Notes: generated from the sequence alone by a model not told the origin. DNA of 64,000 nt from Drosophila persimilis (GCF_003286085.1 NW_020825355.1:620001-684000), one strand, 5' to 3'; positions 10,845 to 22,948 are shown, counted from the stretch's first letter. A program made the numbers and translations.

Positions 10845-13800
10845 GATTGAGGTGCTGACTTGGTCGCGTCGCTTATCGCTTGCTCTCCCTTACCTCCCTC
10901 CGCACACACCGCATCCGGCTGACCGAGGAGCGAATGATGACGCAAGCAGATGTAGGTGACTCTCCTCTCCAGGGGCTCCTCTCAGATAAGTGACTGGTTG
11001 AAAGTGAGTGGATTAGGCAAGACTTCGATTGGCCGAGGATGAGGTGGAAGGTGGAATGGTGTCACTCTACAGGGTGCCGTCGGGACTCCCTTGGAATTAT
11101 TCTACGGCCTACACTCCACACAGGTTCTTCACCCAACATTATTATTTTCGAATATTTACATAAATTATATGATAAGATACGAGTCCTATTTGATCTGTTC
11201 CTTCCATAGGGGAATTGTAACAGTAGTTGTTGGGGCCAGGTGTCATAGGAATTCCTTAAAGAACAGAATTCTATTTTCACCACAATCACCATCAACACCA
11301 TTTCTGGTAGCTTTCCAGTCAAATGCGAAGGTTACCCAAGTTTTGAAACATTTCGATAGCTGAAAGCCCAACTGAACTTTCAATTACATTAGAATTAATC
11401 TACTCATTAGGGTAGAAAGGAGAAGAAACAAAGGCCCGCCCGCCCGTCCGCGTCCAGCTCACGTAGTGTAATCTTCGAGCAATAACAATAATGGTTTGTA
11501 ATCGCTCGACATGTTCGTGTTCGTTTTCATGTGTTCGTGTTGGTCGTAGATCCCTCCTCAGTTATTGAGTCCATGTAAAGCGCTCAAATGAGCTCATACC
11601 TGTGACACAATCTTGATTAATGGGCTTTGATTATGGTAAGAGGGCAACGAGGAGAACGATAGGGGGCCATTCTATTACATGTCGGTTGTAGAAATCTTTG
11701 GCACAGAGAAATCTAGAAAATTACATTTAATTACAGGAATCTACTTGATAAGAGAACCATAAATATTAAGGCTGATCTAGAAACACTTACAAATAAAACC
11801 CTAACTGATTTGAACATTTGGCAATGTTGCGGGTAAGCTCTAAATTTCTGGGAATTAGTTCTTTCAGTTCTCATTCGATTGCATTATTGGACTTTTATCC
11901 CTTTGTTGTCGTAAATTCTGTTTAATCAGGAACCAAGTAAGTAAATGGTTTCTATCCTAGGCACTTTCATTATCACAACACTGAACAAGAGTAACTACAG
12001 AGTTCAACTCATAAATATTGAAAGAGCAATTGCGAAATTCAAATTCAAGTGCATCGATTGTGGGAAATCCCCGGCGTCGGCGACTCCTCGCCGACTCGGG
12101 GCTTATCGAACACACAAAATGCATTCAACGCAGTGCGTGCGCTGGGATTTTATTGAGGCTCCTATCTGGATCCGATGGAGCCTGGGATCCATCCGTGCCA
12201 ATAAATAGTTACCGGGTCCCGTCCCCCGTTTGGGTCCAGCTGTGCCCGCGGGCTACAAAGTTGCAATGGCAATTGTGTCCGAGTGTTGGCCTCTCGCATC
12301 CGTCAGATACAGATAGTTTTCAGCCGGTTTCTCGATTCGTTGTTGGTCCATTCATGGCAACTACCGTTTGGGTCTTTTGTTTGACTTTGTCTTGCGGCCG
12401 TCAGAGCTCTCCTCCAAGTCTATTTGTAGATACAAGCAGCCAAACAACAAGCGTCTGCCACTGCCACTGCCTGTCTTCGTCTTCGTCTTCCCCATTTCTC
12501 TGCGGCGGAGTGGAGTGTGTGCTGAGAGACTCTTCTACCTGTTCCACGGATGCGTCTTTGAGGCTTCGCTTTGGTTCGGTTCGGTTCGGTCTCTCTGCAC
12601 GTTCTCAGCGCAATCTCAAGTGTTTTTTAAAAGTTTTCCAGCGATAAGCAATGGAACTTTATGGCCCATCCACATCCACATCCACTCGCACTCAATGCTC
12701 CCCCTGGCTGTGGTTGTGTCTGTGGTTGGAGCTGGAGCTGGAGCTTCATCATCATCATCATCCATCCTAGTTTGCCATGGTTTGGTGTGGCACGGGCATA
12801 GTGTTCGGTGTGATCATGATGCATATGATTCATGACTTTTCACTTTTGCGAACACACACACGCACACACCGCAACGCGCCACGAATTTCCACAGCCATGG
12901 CAGAACAGTGGACGAAAATTGAGAAAAACTTTGCGAATATCTATCCAGGGAAAAGGGTGAATATGGGACAATTCTTTCGGAAGAGATGGAGATGATATTA
13001 GGCTACCATAGACGGTTCCTTGTCTGATCATTTGATGCCAAATCGAACACCGAATACGATTTCAGATGGAATAGTGTTTCCCAAATGATTCGAAACAGAT
13101 TCAAGCGGATGAAACCCACTATGCAAATATTGACGGGGCTGAGGCTGAGGCTGAGGCTGACACTTAACCCTTGCATAAATTCTCATCAGCATTGTGGATG
13201 GTTGTGGTAGATGGTGGATTGTGGATGGGGGGAGACTTTGGAGTGGCACGTAAATTACTGTGACATTGCACTTTGCAGCATCATTTGGCAATTTGTTGCA
13301 ACAATTTTTTTTGTTGTGCGCTGTGCTAGTTTATTGATTAGTTTTAAATGAAAAGTGGAAGGAAGTCAGCAGAAGACTGGGACATAAATCTTGGCCAATT
13401 TTCTTATTAGAAACTGTCAATGTCAGCGTATTTTCACCCCGAGGAGAAGTCAGTCGCCGAGGATCCTCGTTTGCCGGCCACGGTCCGGTCATATGCTAAC
13501 CAAATAAGAGATATATAAAATCCACTTGGATGATTTATGACCCTGGTGCTGGGGCTTGTTAAACATCTGTGTGAAATGGCTTTCTCTCTCTCTCTCTCCT
13601 ATCCTTTGCCATGGCTTTGTTTGCTCCACGGCCGATTGAATCGTACCAATCGTATGGACCACCGCTCCACCAGCCCAGCCCGGTGGAAATCTGTTTGGTT
13701 TTTCGGTTGAGAGGATGTTGTTGTGGATGCTGATGATGTTGAAGTGTGTGCTGCTGGGGGTCAGCGCTAGCCGCCGCCTTGCGGGCTACCTTTCTAATGC

Positions 13801-14138
13801 CGAAAGAAATGAGTCCGTTGCGAGTCGGTCATTAAAACAGTTGTACAGGCGTGTACGAGGAGGGAAGTATCTGTATCTGTATCTGTATCTGTATCTGTAT
13901 CTGTGTTTGCGTCTGTGTCTGTGTCTATGTCCGGTAATGAAGGATTGTAAATGAGTTTAAAGCCGGTCGGCATTGATGAATTGCCATTCGGTCATCATTC
14001 AGATGGAAGTACAATACAAAGAGAAATCGCCAAAACAGAAATAAATATCATGCCAAGGATTGGGTCTTTCTCACAATTAGTCATTGATGGAAAATTTTAT
14101 GGGGTTTATGGCAAATATTCAGTGTGTGAAGCACTCAC
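10845..14138. other. Intron/intergenic stretch without recognised genes
   Basis: Frames here are short and unlike proteins. Contents include GAGGCT units (13138-13160), CT repeats (13581-13598) and a GTATCT hexamer array (13867-13903). If the minus-strand exon ending at 14139 is real, this is part of its first coding intron. Confidence 0.4.
13867..13903. repeat. GTATCT hexanucleotide microsatellite
   Basis: About six copies of the unit CTGTAT, grading into CTGTGT units up to ~13927. Confidence 0.8.
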
Positions 14139-15114
14139 CACTCTCTGCTGCACTCAGGCACTTGGCGGACATCTCCTCGTTGAGGTCCTCTTCAGGATTA
14201 GCATCGTCCGTGTCCAAGACGTGTCCGCAGTGTCCTACGCTGGTCGAGCTCCAGTCGAGGGCACTCACGCCATCGCTGGACATCATGGAGATGTCCATGG
14301 GGGGGACGGAGGTGCCGCGCAGTGTGCTGGTGGCACTGATGCCGCCAGAGTCGCCGCCGCCGCCGCTGCCGCCGCCCACTGAGACGACCAGCGAGGAGTA
14401 CTTTAGATCGAGGGAGGAGTTCATGGAGCCGCCGTAGATGGAGCTGGTGAGGGAGGCGCAGGTGGAGTCGAAGCTACGGTTGCTGGCGCGACGCTTCTCG
14501 GGCGTGGCATACACAGGCTCGGGTTGTTCTTTTTTGGGAGTGCTCAGCTCTGAGTAGGCTGGCGGGGCTGTCGAGGAGATTTCACTGGCTATGGAGCCAT
14601 TCAGTGTGCCGTAGACGGAGGTCATCATGATGTCGTTGCGATTGAAGCTGGGCTGCCAGTAGTCCTCCTCTACATTGCCCGAATCGACTAGATCCGAGGA
14701 CTCCTCCTGCTGCTGATGCTGCTGTTCATCGGCCACCAGCTCATCCAGATAGTCGGCATCGCAGAGTCGCGACTCATCGATCATGGCAATCGTATCATCC
14801 AGGTTCCCTTCCTCATCCTCGCTACCAGACTGGCTCTGCTCCTCCTCTTCCTCGCAGCTCTGCTCTGCATTGGCGTTCAGCTTCTGGAAGGTCTCGTCCG
14901 CCTGCTGCATCATGTCGTAGGCACGGGGAATGGAGCTGCCGGCCAGCGAATCGGAGTCGTTCTCCTCGATGCAGGACAAGTGACGTGTCCGAAAGCCGTA
15001 GATAATCCCATTGGCGAGCAGTTTCGGTGGCGGATTAATGGGCAGCGGTGGCGTCGGTAGATCTATCTGTTCGTCCTCCATGTGATGCAGTGGCATCTGC
15101 TGCAGGGTGGCCAT
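14139..15114 (-). CDS. Large coding exon of an unrecognised acidic, proline-motif protein
   Basis: The minus strand is open for 325 codons from an ATG at 15114 to a strong donor (GTG|GTGAGTGC, exon end 14139), leaving phase 1. A good acceptor (TCCTTTTCAG) lies three bases before the ATG, so the exon is 14139-15117 and the ATG is probably the start codon after a spliced leader. Codon use and amino-acid texture are clearly protein-like. Visible features are a proline-rich SH3-type stretch at residues 18-31, an acidic run at 87-103, serine-rich regions, a WW-binding PPAYSEL motif at 184-190, and a glycine-rich run at 247-258. There is no signal peptide or membrane segment. These suggest an intracellular scaffold or regulator, but I do not recognise the gene. 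The remaining exons must lie at lower coordinates, probably outside the window. Confidence 0.8.
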
Positions 15115-15117
15115 GTG

Positions 15118-17731
15118 CTGAAAAGGAGGTAAAGAGAAAGAATTCTATTAAAATATGGTTTTAATGTAAGGGAAACTATTTCCGAGTTCGACTTTTCGGT
15201 TATTGATCCTGATCAGCGGCTGCAGCTTCCATCCAGGCACAACTGTACCTGGAGAATGCTCCACATTCAACATAATTTGACATATGTAATTTGAGGGCTG
15301 ACTTGACATTAACGATCCTCCATAAAAGACGCACACACATACTGCACAGTGGATGTATGGATGTACAGATGTACAGATGTACCTCCAGCGGAAATGAGCC
15401 CAAATCTTAGCTCAACTCATGCCCGAAGATCTTGTGCATCTGTAGGTGCGAGCTTGTAGGCGATAAGCCCGGGAAACTTTAATGCCACTTAATGCCAGGG
15501 CAACAACAGAACGTGGAATTGTTTCAACATAAATCTCCCATACGTACGTACATACGTACATGAGGGAGAGGGGCACGCAGGCACACACAAGACGGAAGTG
15601 TCCCCCCAAAAGAACGATAGACGCATGCACGCAACTTCCCCCATTTATGGCCACATGTGAGCGCATCTTCTACGAGTACGAGTACAAGTATGTGGTGTGG
15701 TGTGGTGTGGTGTGGCCCCCTGCAACGATTCTGCTGCTGCTGCTGCTTCTGCTGCTGATGGCTGGCGTCTGCTTCTTCCGTAGTGCAAAGAACTCGTAAT
15801 AGTTGTGCTGCCATTACATGGGCAATGTCGTCGCACTCTTGACATATGAGTCCATACAGGCCCGACTCCGACTCCGTCTCATCCCCATCCCCATCCTCCG
15901 CCTCTCAAGTAGGTGTTGTCTTAGTTATTGTTGCTGTCTTAGATTCTCTTCTGTAGCTCACTATTTTTAAGTCGCTTGCGCCACCATTGGGAAAACTAGC
16001 GAAAGGGACTGCAACTGGGGTTGGGAGCGGGACTAGGACTGGGACTGGGACTGGGGCTGGGGCTGGTACGGGTACGGGTCGCTCAATGGCGGGGCTGAAA
16101 ACTCCTTGAACATTTACTCTGGCAGTGCAAAGTTTTCTTAAATAAACATTTTTGCGTCGCTTGCAGTTTGTTTGAATGCGATTTTGTTATGGCTGGTGGC
16201 CTGAACTTGGTTTTGGTTTTGGTTTGGTCTGCGGCATTTGGGGCAAACTACACTGAACAAATTTTTGCAACTGAACAAAAAGAAACCCCTTTTCAGTGAA
16301 GTCAGTGGCACATGGGTGCCGAGTAATGCACACGACATGTCTGCCGCTGCCCGCTGGTTTAGTTTGTTCCAATCTTTTGCCATTCAAAACTGTTTTTCAA
16401 CAAAATTCCCACAAGTGGCAGTTGAATCGGCGAAGAAATAGTAATGCTAAATTTTCCACAGTGTAGAATTTCCACCAAACTAATGCAACAAACAAATTAC
16501 TCGAGGCGACGAAAAACTATACATCCCATCCCATCCCCTCTCTCTGGGGCTAAGGCTAGGACGAAAATAGATCAACCAAACGATCGCATCGGGTGACGGT
16601 GACGCGTCTGCTGTGCACGGCCCGGGAAGCAGGGCACGGAGGAGAGGCTGCCGCAGCCGCAGCCGCAGCCGCTGCCTGTTCTGTTCTGTTCTGTTCTGTT
16701 GCAGGGGCAACCAAAATGACGCGACGTGCTGGCAGTTGCTGTTGCTGTTGTTTGTCGTGCGCCAAAGCAGAGCAAAGGGAATCCGGTGAGGCACGGTGGC
16801 CGGGGAGGGGGGGCCTAGGATCCCCAGCAAACTGCATTAAACTACTTTCGTTGCAGTTTATTGCTTCGACTGCGCGCGTTTCTACTTTTAGCTATTCCAC
16901 GCGTGTGTGAGTGTGTGCAAGGCATATCAGACTGGAGGTGAGGCCATTCGGGTGAGTGGACTGCAGGCCAAATGCCAGGCTGGTTGTCATGGCCGTGAGA
17001 AAGAGAGACCAAACAAGAGGGGACTTAAAACCAGGCTCTGTCCGGGCACATCGACTGCCTCACCTCCTGTTTGATATACTCTGCGCGTGTGCGTGTGCGT
17101 GTTCGTGTGTGTGCGCACACATTTCTCTGCCTCTGAGAATCTTGAACTTGTGCGTCTTCACTCTTTTTTTTTTGTGTTTACATATTCCTTCGTTCTTTTT
17201 GGGTGGAAAGTGAAATGAGCGGAGAGTGGGAAAATGCTGCCGAGGGTAGGGGAGCGGAGGGGGATTGGTAATGGAGAACCATCGAACATGCGACATTTTT
17301 CAGCTTGTTTCCAATTTAAATTCAGCGTCCCCATGTGCCACCCCGCCCCGTCCGACACGGCACGGTCCTGTCCTGCCGATGTCTTTGTTCAACGGTTCGC
17401 CGTTCCAGACATTTGCACTTAAAGGCATTGAGATGTGGTCACTGCACGATACGGGGAGCGAGGGACGGGCCAAATTCCTATAGCCCAGAAGCATTATATT
17501 GGCATTACTCATTTCGTTGCCATTTTCCTCTGGGACCAAAGAGAACTCTTCGATATTCTTAGATCGAAATCGAAATCGAAACGAATGTTTCGCAATGCAA
17601 AAAGTATGCTATGATATTTGAAAGCACTTCGTCACAGGAAAATAAATAAAAATAAAATAAAACCAGCAGAACTGCAATCGAATGTGTTATTAACAGATCA
17701 TATATGTTTCTTGAACATTTTCGTCTCCAAC
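15118..17731. other. Intron candidate; repeats only
   Basis: This lies between the 14139-15117 exon and the candidate leader exon at 17732-17928. It contains TACGTACG runs (15540-15560), GTGTG repeats (15690-15715), GGGACT/GGGGCT units (16026-16065) and GCCGCA units (16640-16675). No convincing coding sequence is seen. Confidence 0.4.
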
Positions 17732-17928
17732 CTTTAGTTAACTTTGTTGTTGCTTGTTGAGGATCACTTTTTGTTTGGTACTGTTTTCGAACAATCTTGG
17801 AACAACACTTTGAAGACACCACCATAGAAGTTAGGAACTGCACTATCTTTTGATTCAGAATTTCTCCACTTTCACTGATAATCCAATGTGACAATTAATT
17901 CGAATGGAGATTCGTCTGCACACGATCT
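17732..17928 (-). promoter_or_regulatory. Candidate promoter and leader exon for the 14139 exon
   Basis: On the minus strand, TTCAGATCGTG gives a plausible initiator with a start at 17928. The following ~197 bases are A-rich, leader-like and full of stops, ending at a weak donor (AAAG|GTTGGA). It faces the acceptor at 15117. No TATA or clear DPE is present, so the call rests on composition and position. Confidence 0.25.
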
Positions 17929-18742
17929 GAACGGCTGTATCCGTATCGGTATCCGTCTCTCTGGTGTGCCGTAACGTATCCGTACCGAGCGCGCGCTGGA
18001 ATGCAATTGAATCGCCTCGGAAGCCAGATCACGGCACCAACTGCATCCGTTGCAGCAGTTCTAGCAGTGAGGCGGTGTGGCAGCGCAGTCGCAGCAGCCT
18101 CCCTCGGCAACAAGAAGATGATGTGTTCCCGATACTAACTAGACGGAGACAACGTCGCGCGGTCGGCTAAAAATAGTCCCGGAGTCGGACGTGCAGTCAG
18201 CGCCGGTCCATCACTTTTGTTAGATTCCGTTTTCCCCCCCGTGTCCCCCGCCCGTTCCCCCTTACCCCTCGCACATGCCACAGCAACAGCCGCGGCAGCC
18301 GCAGCAGACGTCGCGTCTGTTTGTGTTGCACCCCGCGAAGCCGGCTCGGGTTCTGCGTTTCTAATGGGGTCCCGCAGGAGGAAGGACGGTGGCGGGAGGG
18401 CGACCAAAGTTTGCCAGCGGAACCAGAGGTGTCGCTTGCTTGGTTGCCATTTAATTGCACCGCCATCCATGGCACCATGTCACTGCCAAGGGAAATGGCT
18501 ATAAGTACGAGTATTTTGAAGTTTCCCCAAGAAGAGCCACATTCCAGATATTACAACATATAGTTGGTTCCTTTGAAATCCTGCCTCCACAGCCACATCC
18601 ATATCCTGCTGACTGTACACACTCACATCCAGGAACTATCTCAACCACGCAACCCCAAGCCGAGTTCAATGCACTCAAGCGAAAGGCAACAAGTCTGGCA
18701 GGCAGGATTGGACACAATTGCAGTTCATTCAACCTAGGGGCA

Positions 18743-18774
<32 letters not shown>

Positions 18775-20639
18775 GAGGTGACTGCCTGGATCTATGCGAC
18801 GGAAGTGGACTAATTTTTCATGTTTTGAAATCGGATGACAACGAACAGGAGGAGGACGACAAAGTTCCGAGGCAACAGCGACAGCGACGCATGCGCAGCA
18901 GAGTTTGTTCACCTCATGCTGCGCACTAGATACATTCTATGCCTTGTACTAAGTAGTTATAGTTACGCACGGATTGTGTTACATGCCGCCTGAATGCTTC
19001 GCTGGAAGTGCTCAGTGCCCGACCCTTGGATTTCGGTTGAGTTTTTCGAGACAACTGTTTCAATTTCTGATTACTTTTTCCCTGTATTTATCTTCGGCTG
19101 CTTTAATATCATTTCCACTTTCACCGCGCGGCGTGCAGGGGAGGGTGTCGGGTCGTGTCGTGTCGCGTGAATGATTTGTGACACCTTTCTGATGACTTCT
19201 GATGCTGCCACGCCTGCGCATGGAATCTTCTTAATCTTGGGGGATAATTTAAAGAGTCGTCTAACTGCAGGCAGGCTTAAGAATCGATCTCCTCCTGTCT
19301 CCATGATAAATTATTGTGGGAAATTCACATAAATTCGGGAAAGCCAAAAGTATGTACGAGTATGTAATACTCGCTTGTAAGATACATTGAGGATGGTTTT
19401 GTACACTGGCGGGGGTATTATAAAATTGGTCAGAGTATGCCAGAGAGTACATACAGAAATATTTTCTTAATCAGAATTTTGGGGATTTGCGAATTGCCCA
19501 ACCCTCTGGCGGTTGCCTGGCTCTTTCTGTTGTTAATTAGGATCTGGGACCCTGACCCTCCATCGAGAAATTAGACACATTCGAGTGAGGAAATAAATGG
19601 AAATTTCTGTAAGGAAGAACATCATTTTGAACATTGAAGCAGATTCCGACTAGTTTGCATCGAAATAGACGCGCGGACGGACAAATTGGAATCTAATCCA
19701 TCAGAGGTGCATTGAAGGCTTATGCCCCACAATAAGGTCGATGCCAAAGGGGCATATGGTCGGAGGTCAAGCAAATGCATGATCCTCGCTTTGCTTTCTT
19801 AGATTGAACTGAACATTACAAATTCTGTGCAAATTTAACCTACCCTCTGAAAAGGTATAACAATGTAACAATGCCTAAAAGTTGCTAATAAATGTTTCAG
19901 TGGCCGCAAACAATTTCACATCGGCCGCCATCAGTGCATACTTTCAGTCTGAGTGGAGAATATTTCGGAAAAATTTGTGAAGTATCTTTTGGGGGAGTGT
20001 CTATTGAGAAAAGTCCAAATTGTAATTTAAATTTAAAAATGAGCGGGCATGCTGTGAATAGCGACTATACTTTTATTCCCGGCACTGGATCAGTGTCTAT
20101 GTATATATGAGAGCTTATGATTCATGTAACCAATACAATATATTTTAAACGTAATTTTACAGGAGCCGATGAATGCCGCATGCTTTCTATCTCACTCTCT
20201 CTGTCTTTTGGTATAGCGGTGCCCAGAAGGGAAAAATGTATTTGTTGGGGGGATTTCGGTAGGACAGCCAATTCAGACCTCGATTTATCTCAGTTTCGCT
20301 TGAACTGGTCATGAGAGAGGGGACGACCACTCCCTATGTTCCAATGTTAACTCTTGCACTTCGTTTATCCCATTCTCACTTAATTACCATTTGATTTTAA
20401 TTTTAAACACTATTCGTTTACATTCTTCCGCTTCATCTGTCTCTCTCTATTTCCCTTCCCACATCAACAGGAAACATTACATCTCGCTTTCGGGCACTGC
20501 ACGATTAAGAGTGAGAGAGAATGAGTAAGCGGATGCGGATTCGGCAGTCTAATAGATGTGGTAATTCTCTACGAGCCGTCTTCACGATTATGGAAGCGAA
20601 ATTTTGAAATACACTTGTAACTGTGTGATATTAAAGGAA
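17929..20639. other. Intergenic stretch without recognised genes
   Basis: Holds a GC-rich part (17930-18480), a GGCA array (18743-18773), and AT-rich sequence beyond 19 kb. An antisense open frame at 17931-18168 lacks an ATG. Nothing else supportable. Confidence 0.4.
18743..18773. repeat. GGCA tetranucleotide array
   Basis: About eight tandem GGCA units. The same unit or its complement recurs near 2719 and 6268 and, as TGGC, near 43484. Confidence 0.85.
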
Positions 20640-20763
20640 TCTGGATATAATTTGGTGGATCGAAAAACGCTGGGAGCAGTTGGAAACGATTCCTTCTGGG
20701 CTTTCCACACATCATTATCCAACACAAAACTAGTGCGCAGACTTTTCGAGTACCGGGTATAAA
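20640..20763 (-). mobile_element. DINE-1/INE-1-like repeat fragment
   Basis: On the minus strand it begins with a TATACCCGGTACTCG head and continues to TGGAAAGCCCAGAAGGAATC and GTTTCC, in the order known for the DINE-1/INE-1 5' region. It ends about 200 bases from the RpS9 fragment, at one edge of the pseudogene block. Confidence 0.6.
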
Positions 20764-20957
20764 AATGCATTAACTTTTAAAAGGATTCCTATGAAGGGAA
20801 TGGTTCTAAGACACATAAGCCATGGATACATGTACGCACCCGCAAGTACGTCATCTTCAGTAACAGAGGTGGCAATTGCCCAAAAATAAGTTACCCAACG
20901 GGTAGTGGTATTCAGTTAGCCAATCGATAAATATATCCCAAACTACTTACTTGGTCC

Positions 20958-21281
20958 TTAATCCTCTTCCTCTTCGAGGTTTGCAGCACCATCCAGCTTC
21001 TTCTTTTGGTTATGGCGCTTGACGAAACCAGAACCGCCGCCAGGCGCACAAAGAACGATGGAATGTTGCCCACATGCTTGTGCAAACTAGACGGGGGAAC
21101 CGAAAATTGTCTGAAAAGGTTTGGCAAGGCGTTCGGTGCTACTTACGCATTGCGTGATTTACATTAGGATCGGAGTGAACAGAGTCATCTAGGCAATCAA
21201 TATTCATTGAGAGCCGGTGCAAGGATTCGCCTCTTCGACGCTCTTCAAGGCGCATCAGACGACGCAGAAGGGCATTGCCTA
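20958..21281 (-). pseudogene. RpS9: RpS9 3' fragment (ribosomal protein S9)
   Basis: On the minus strand, GNALLRRL (near 21275-21255) matches the middle of uS4/RpS9. After a 60 bp GT-AG intron-like gap (21087-21146), HKHVGNIPSFFVRL matches the conserved stretch ending VVRL. A deletion of about 14 codons plus a frameshift follows, and then a glycine start, VKR, a lysine run and LEEEED followed by a stop reproduce the RpS9 C-terminus. The real protein is a 40S subunit component; this copy lacks most of the gene and cannot encode it. Retention of the intron-like gap argues against retroposition. The match is from memory of the family. Confidence 0.75.
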
Positions 21282-21439
21282 TGTGCAACGTCCATGATTT
21301 GTACAGACAAGAAGTGCCATGTTTGTCTTAATGTTTACATTAGTTGTAGTTTCAATCAGCCACAGCCTCTGATTCTGCTTCTACTGACAGTGCTTTTCAT
21401 CTTCGTGTGTATCCTTTGGGGTATCAAACAAGGACTGGA

Positions 21440-22160
21440 TCCCTTGCTTGCACTCGCGTCTGGCCAGCTCGTTGAAGTTCCGTTTGGCACTGTGCGGATT
21501 GCCGGAGACATACAACAGCCGATTGGCATTCGGTGAACGAGGAATATCGATTGCCTCCAATCTTTTGAAATAACTGAGGTGCCTATTTGCTATTTAGTAA
21601 GTGCGGCATATATGGAGATCCACAGTGCCATCGCTGTAGTTGCCCAAGCGGCACATCACTTAAGACTTTTCCCTCACAGATCTTGTCCACGGCAAACATG
21701 TTCTTGCTCTTATAGCCAATCACTGTGGGCGGGGGCAGAACTTCGTTAAATGTAAAGTTGTCTTGATGTGTATTTCCTCAGCAGCGTGGACTTTTCCTGA
21801 TTTCTGCTTCAGTTTCTCATCGTAGAAGACATCGGCTAGTGGAGAGATGGCGTATAAGGCTGTGCGTTGACGTTGGGCTTGCCATTGCTAACACCTACAG
21901 CCGCTCGCTTTTTCTACAGGCGATCAGCCGATACCTTTGCTGCCAGCGCCTTCCACATCCTGTCCTTTTACTTGTAGCTGTTCGGCGGCGAACTCCTTTC
22001 TCCTGGAGTAGTCGATTTCGTCACGTCCAGCTTTAAGAGGCTTTTTAAACTCCTAAGAGGGTATAGATTTAGATTTTTTTTAATGTGGTCATGTATTTTG
22101 CTTACCCCAATGCCAAAGTATCCCATATTCTTCCCTTCTTTTATGCATATTTCCGCTCCG
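21440..22160 (-). pseudogene. Trmt2A: Trmt2A-like tRNA (uracil-5-)-methyltransferase, decayed
   Basis: Several segments in the family's order are seen on the minus strand: an RRM start (NMGYFGIG, then after a 53 bp intron at 22053-22105 EFKK), a YSRRKEFA-like strand, ALAAKVSAD from the linker, SPLADVFYDEKLKQK like the conserved PL..VPY.EQL.. motif, GYKSKNMFAV, CRLGNYSDGTVDLHIC, and near the end RLLYVSGNP followed by NFNELARRE. The last matches the RLLYVSCNP motif of the methyltransferase, with Cys replaced by Gly. Stop codons, frameshifts and loss of most of the SAM-binding domain make it non-functional. The normal enzyme makes m5U54 in tRNA. Segments lie in different frames. Confidence 0.75.
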
Positions 22161-22261
22161 AATAGGCATATTCCTAGCCGGCTGTTTCCTCGGGTAAGTT
22201 GGTCTACCGCTGTCTCTCTTAGTTGGGTATTATTTGGTGACACTCTATATTTTAGTCCAAT

Positions 22262-22948
22262 ATTCGAGTTGTACCGTCTGCAAGTACAGACGACCGGCGG
22301 CCTTGCTCACGCGGCAATCGTCCGAAGGACCATCGTGGACGGGCGTGAAGGAGAGCGAGCTCACCGGCTGGTACGTCTTGGAACCACAGCGATCGCACGT
22401 GTATGTGGCCGCGACCATCATGGGCTTCACCTCCGTGCAGCGCGTCACAATGCCGCGTACAGTCGTCAGCTTGCCCATGTGTTGGGCCTTTACCTCGCGC
22501 ATGGAATAGGCCTTCTCCGGTAAAATCAGAGATTTCACCTTTACTGAGGTTTTGGGATTGCGCACGCGGTCGTACATCATCAAGCGATGCTCAATGTACT
22601 CATCCAGGGCGTCCTTGGCGTGCACCTCCTGCTGCTTGTAGCTGGGCAGCAGCTCGGCAATCACATCACTGAAGATTCCCGCATAGCGTCGGCGGTTGTC
22701 GATCACCGCCTCGGCCAGGCTCTTATTGAACTTCGGGAACGTCCAGATCGATGGTGATCAGGACCTGCTCCCTATGCGCCAGCTTCACCAGCTGCGAGTT
22801 ATAAACAAATTGCTTCTTGCCGTCATCGTCGCACTTGCCAAACTTCGACAGGAACGTTTCTGCGTGGAGACATGGGTTTTGTGGTTTCCGCAGTCGCAAC
22901 GCTGATTTTACACTCACCTCTGTCCTGTACATAGTCGCGATGAGCCAT
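22262..22948 (-). pseudogene. Mcm7: Mcm7 5' fragment (replicative helicase subunit)
   Basis: The minus strand begins with ATG at 22948 ([10 protein letters not shown]), a 58 bp intron with intact GT/AG (22860-22917), then [20 protein letters not shown] and [18 protein letters not shown] one- or two-base shift follows, then [29 protein letters not shown], a deleted and scrambled linker, and [39 protein letters not shown] and [15 protein letters not shown]. Similarity stops after GRLYLQT. This is the N-terminal A domain and part of the zinc/OB region of Mcm7; the whole AAA+ ATPase half is missing. With one frameshift and an internal deletion it is a pseudogene, though it has decayed less than its neighbours. 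Confidence 0.9.

Noticed and set aside
12018-12835. Long plus-strand frames of 155-209 codons
   Set aside because: Mutually overlapping, low-complexity Ser/Phe/Val-rich frames over TTCGTC and TTCGG repeats; no family resemblance.
17931-18168. Plus-strand open frame containing NCIRCSSSSSEAVWQRSR
   Set aside because: It reads somewhat like protein but has no ATG, no clear acceptor, and lies next to a candidate minus-strand promoter; treated as chance.
18187-18193. GGACGTG, a textbook DPE sequence, on the plus strand
   Set aside because: No acceptable initiator lies at the required distance upstream (near 18160).
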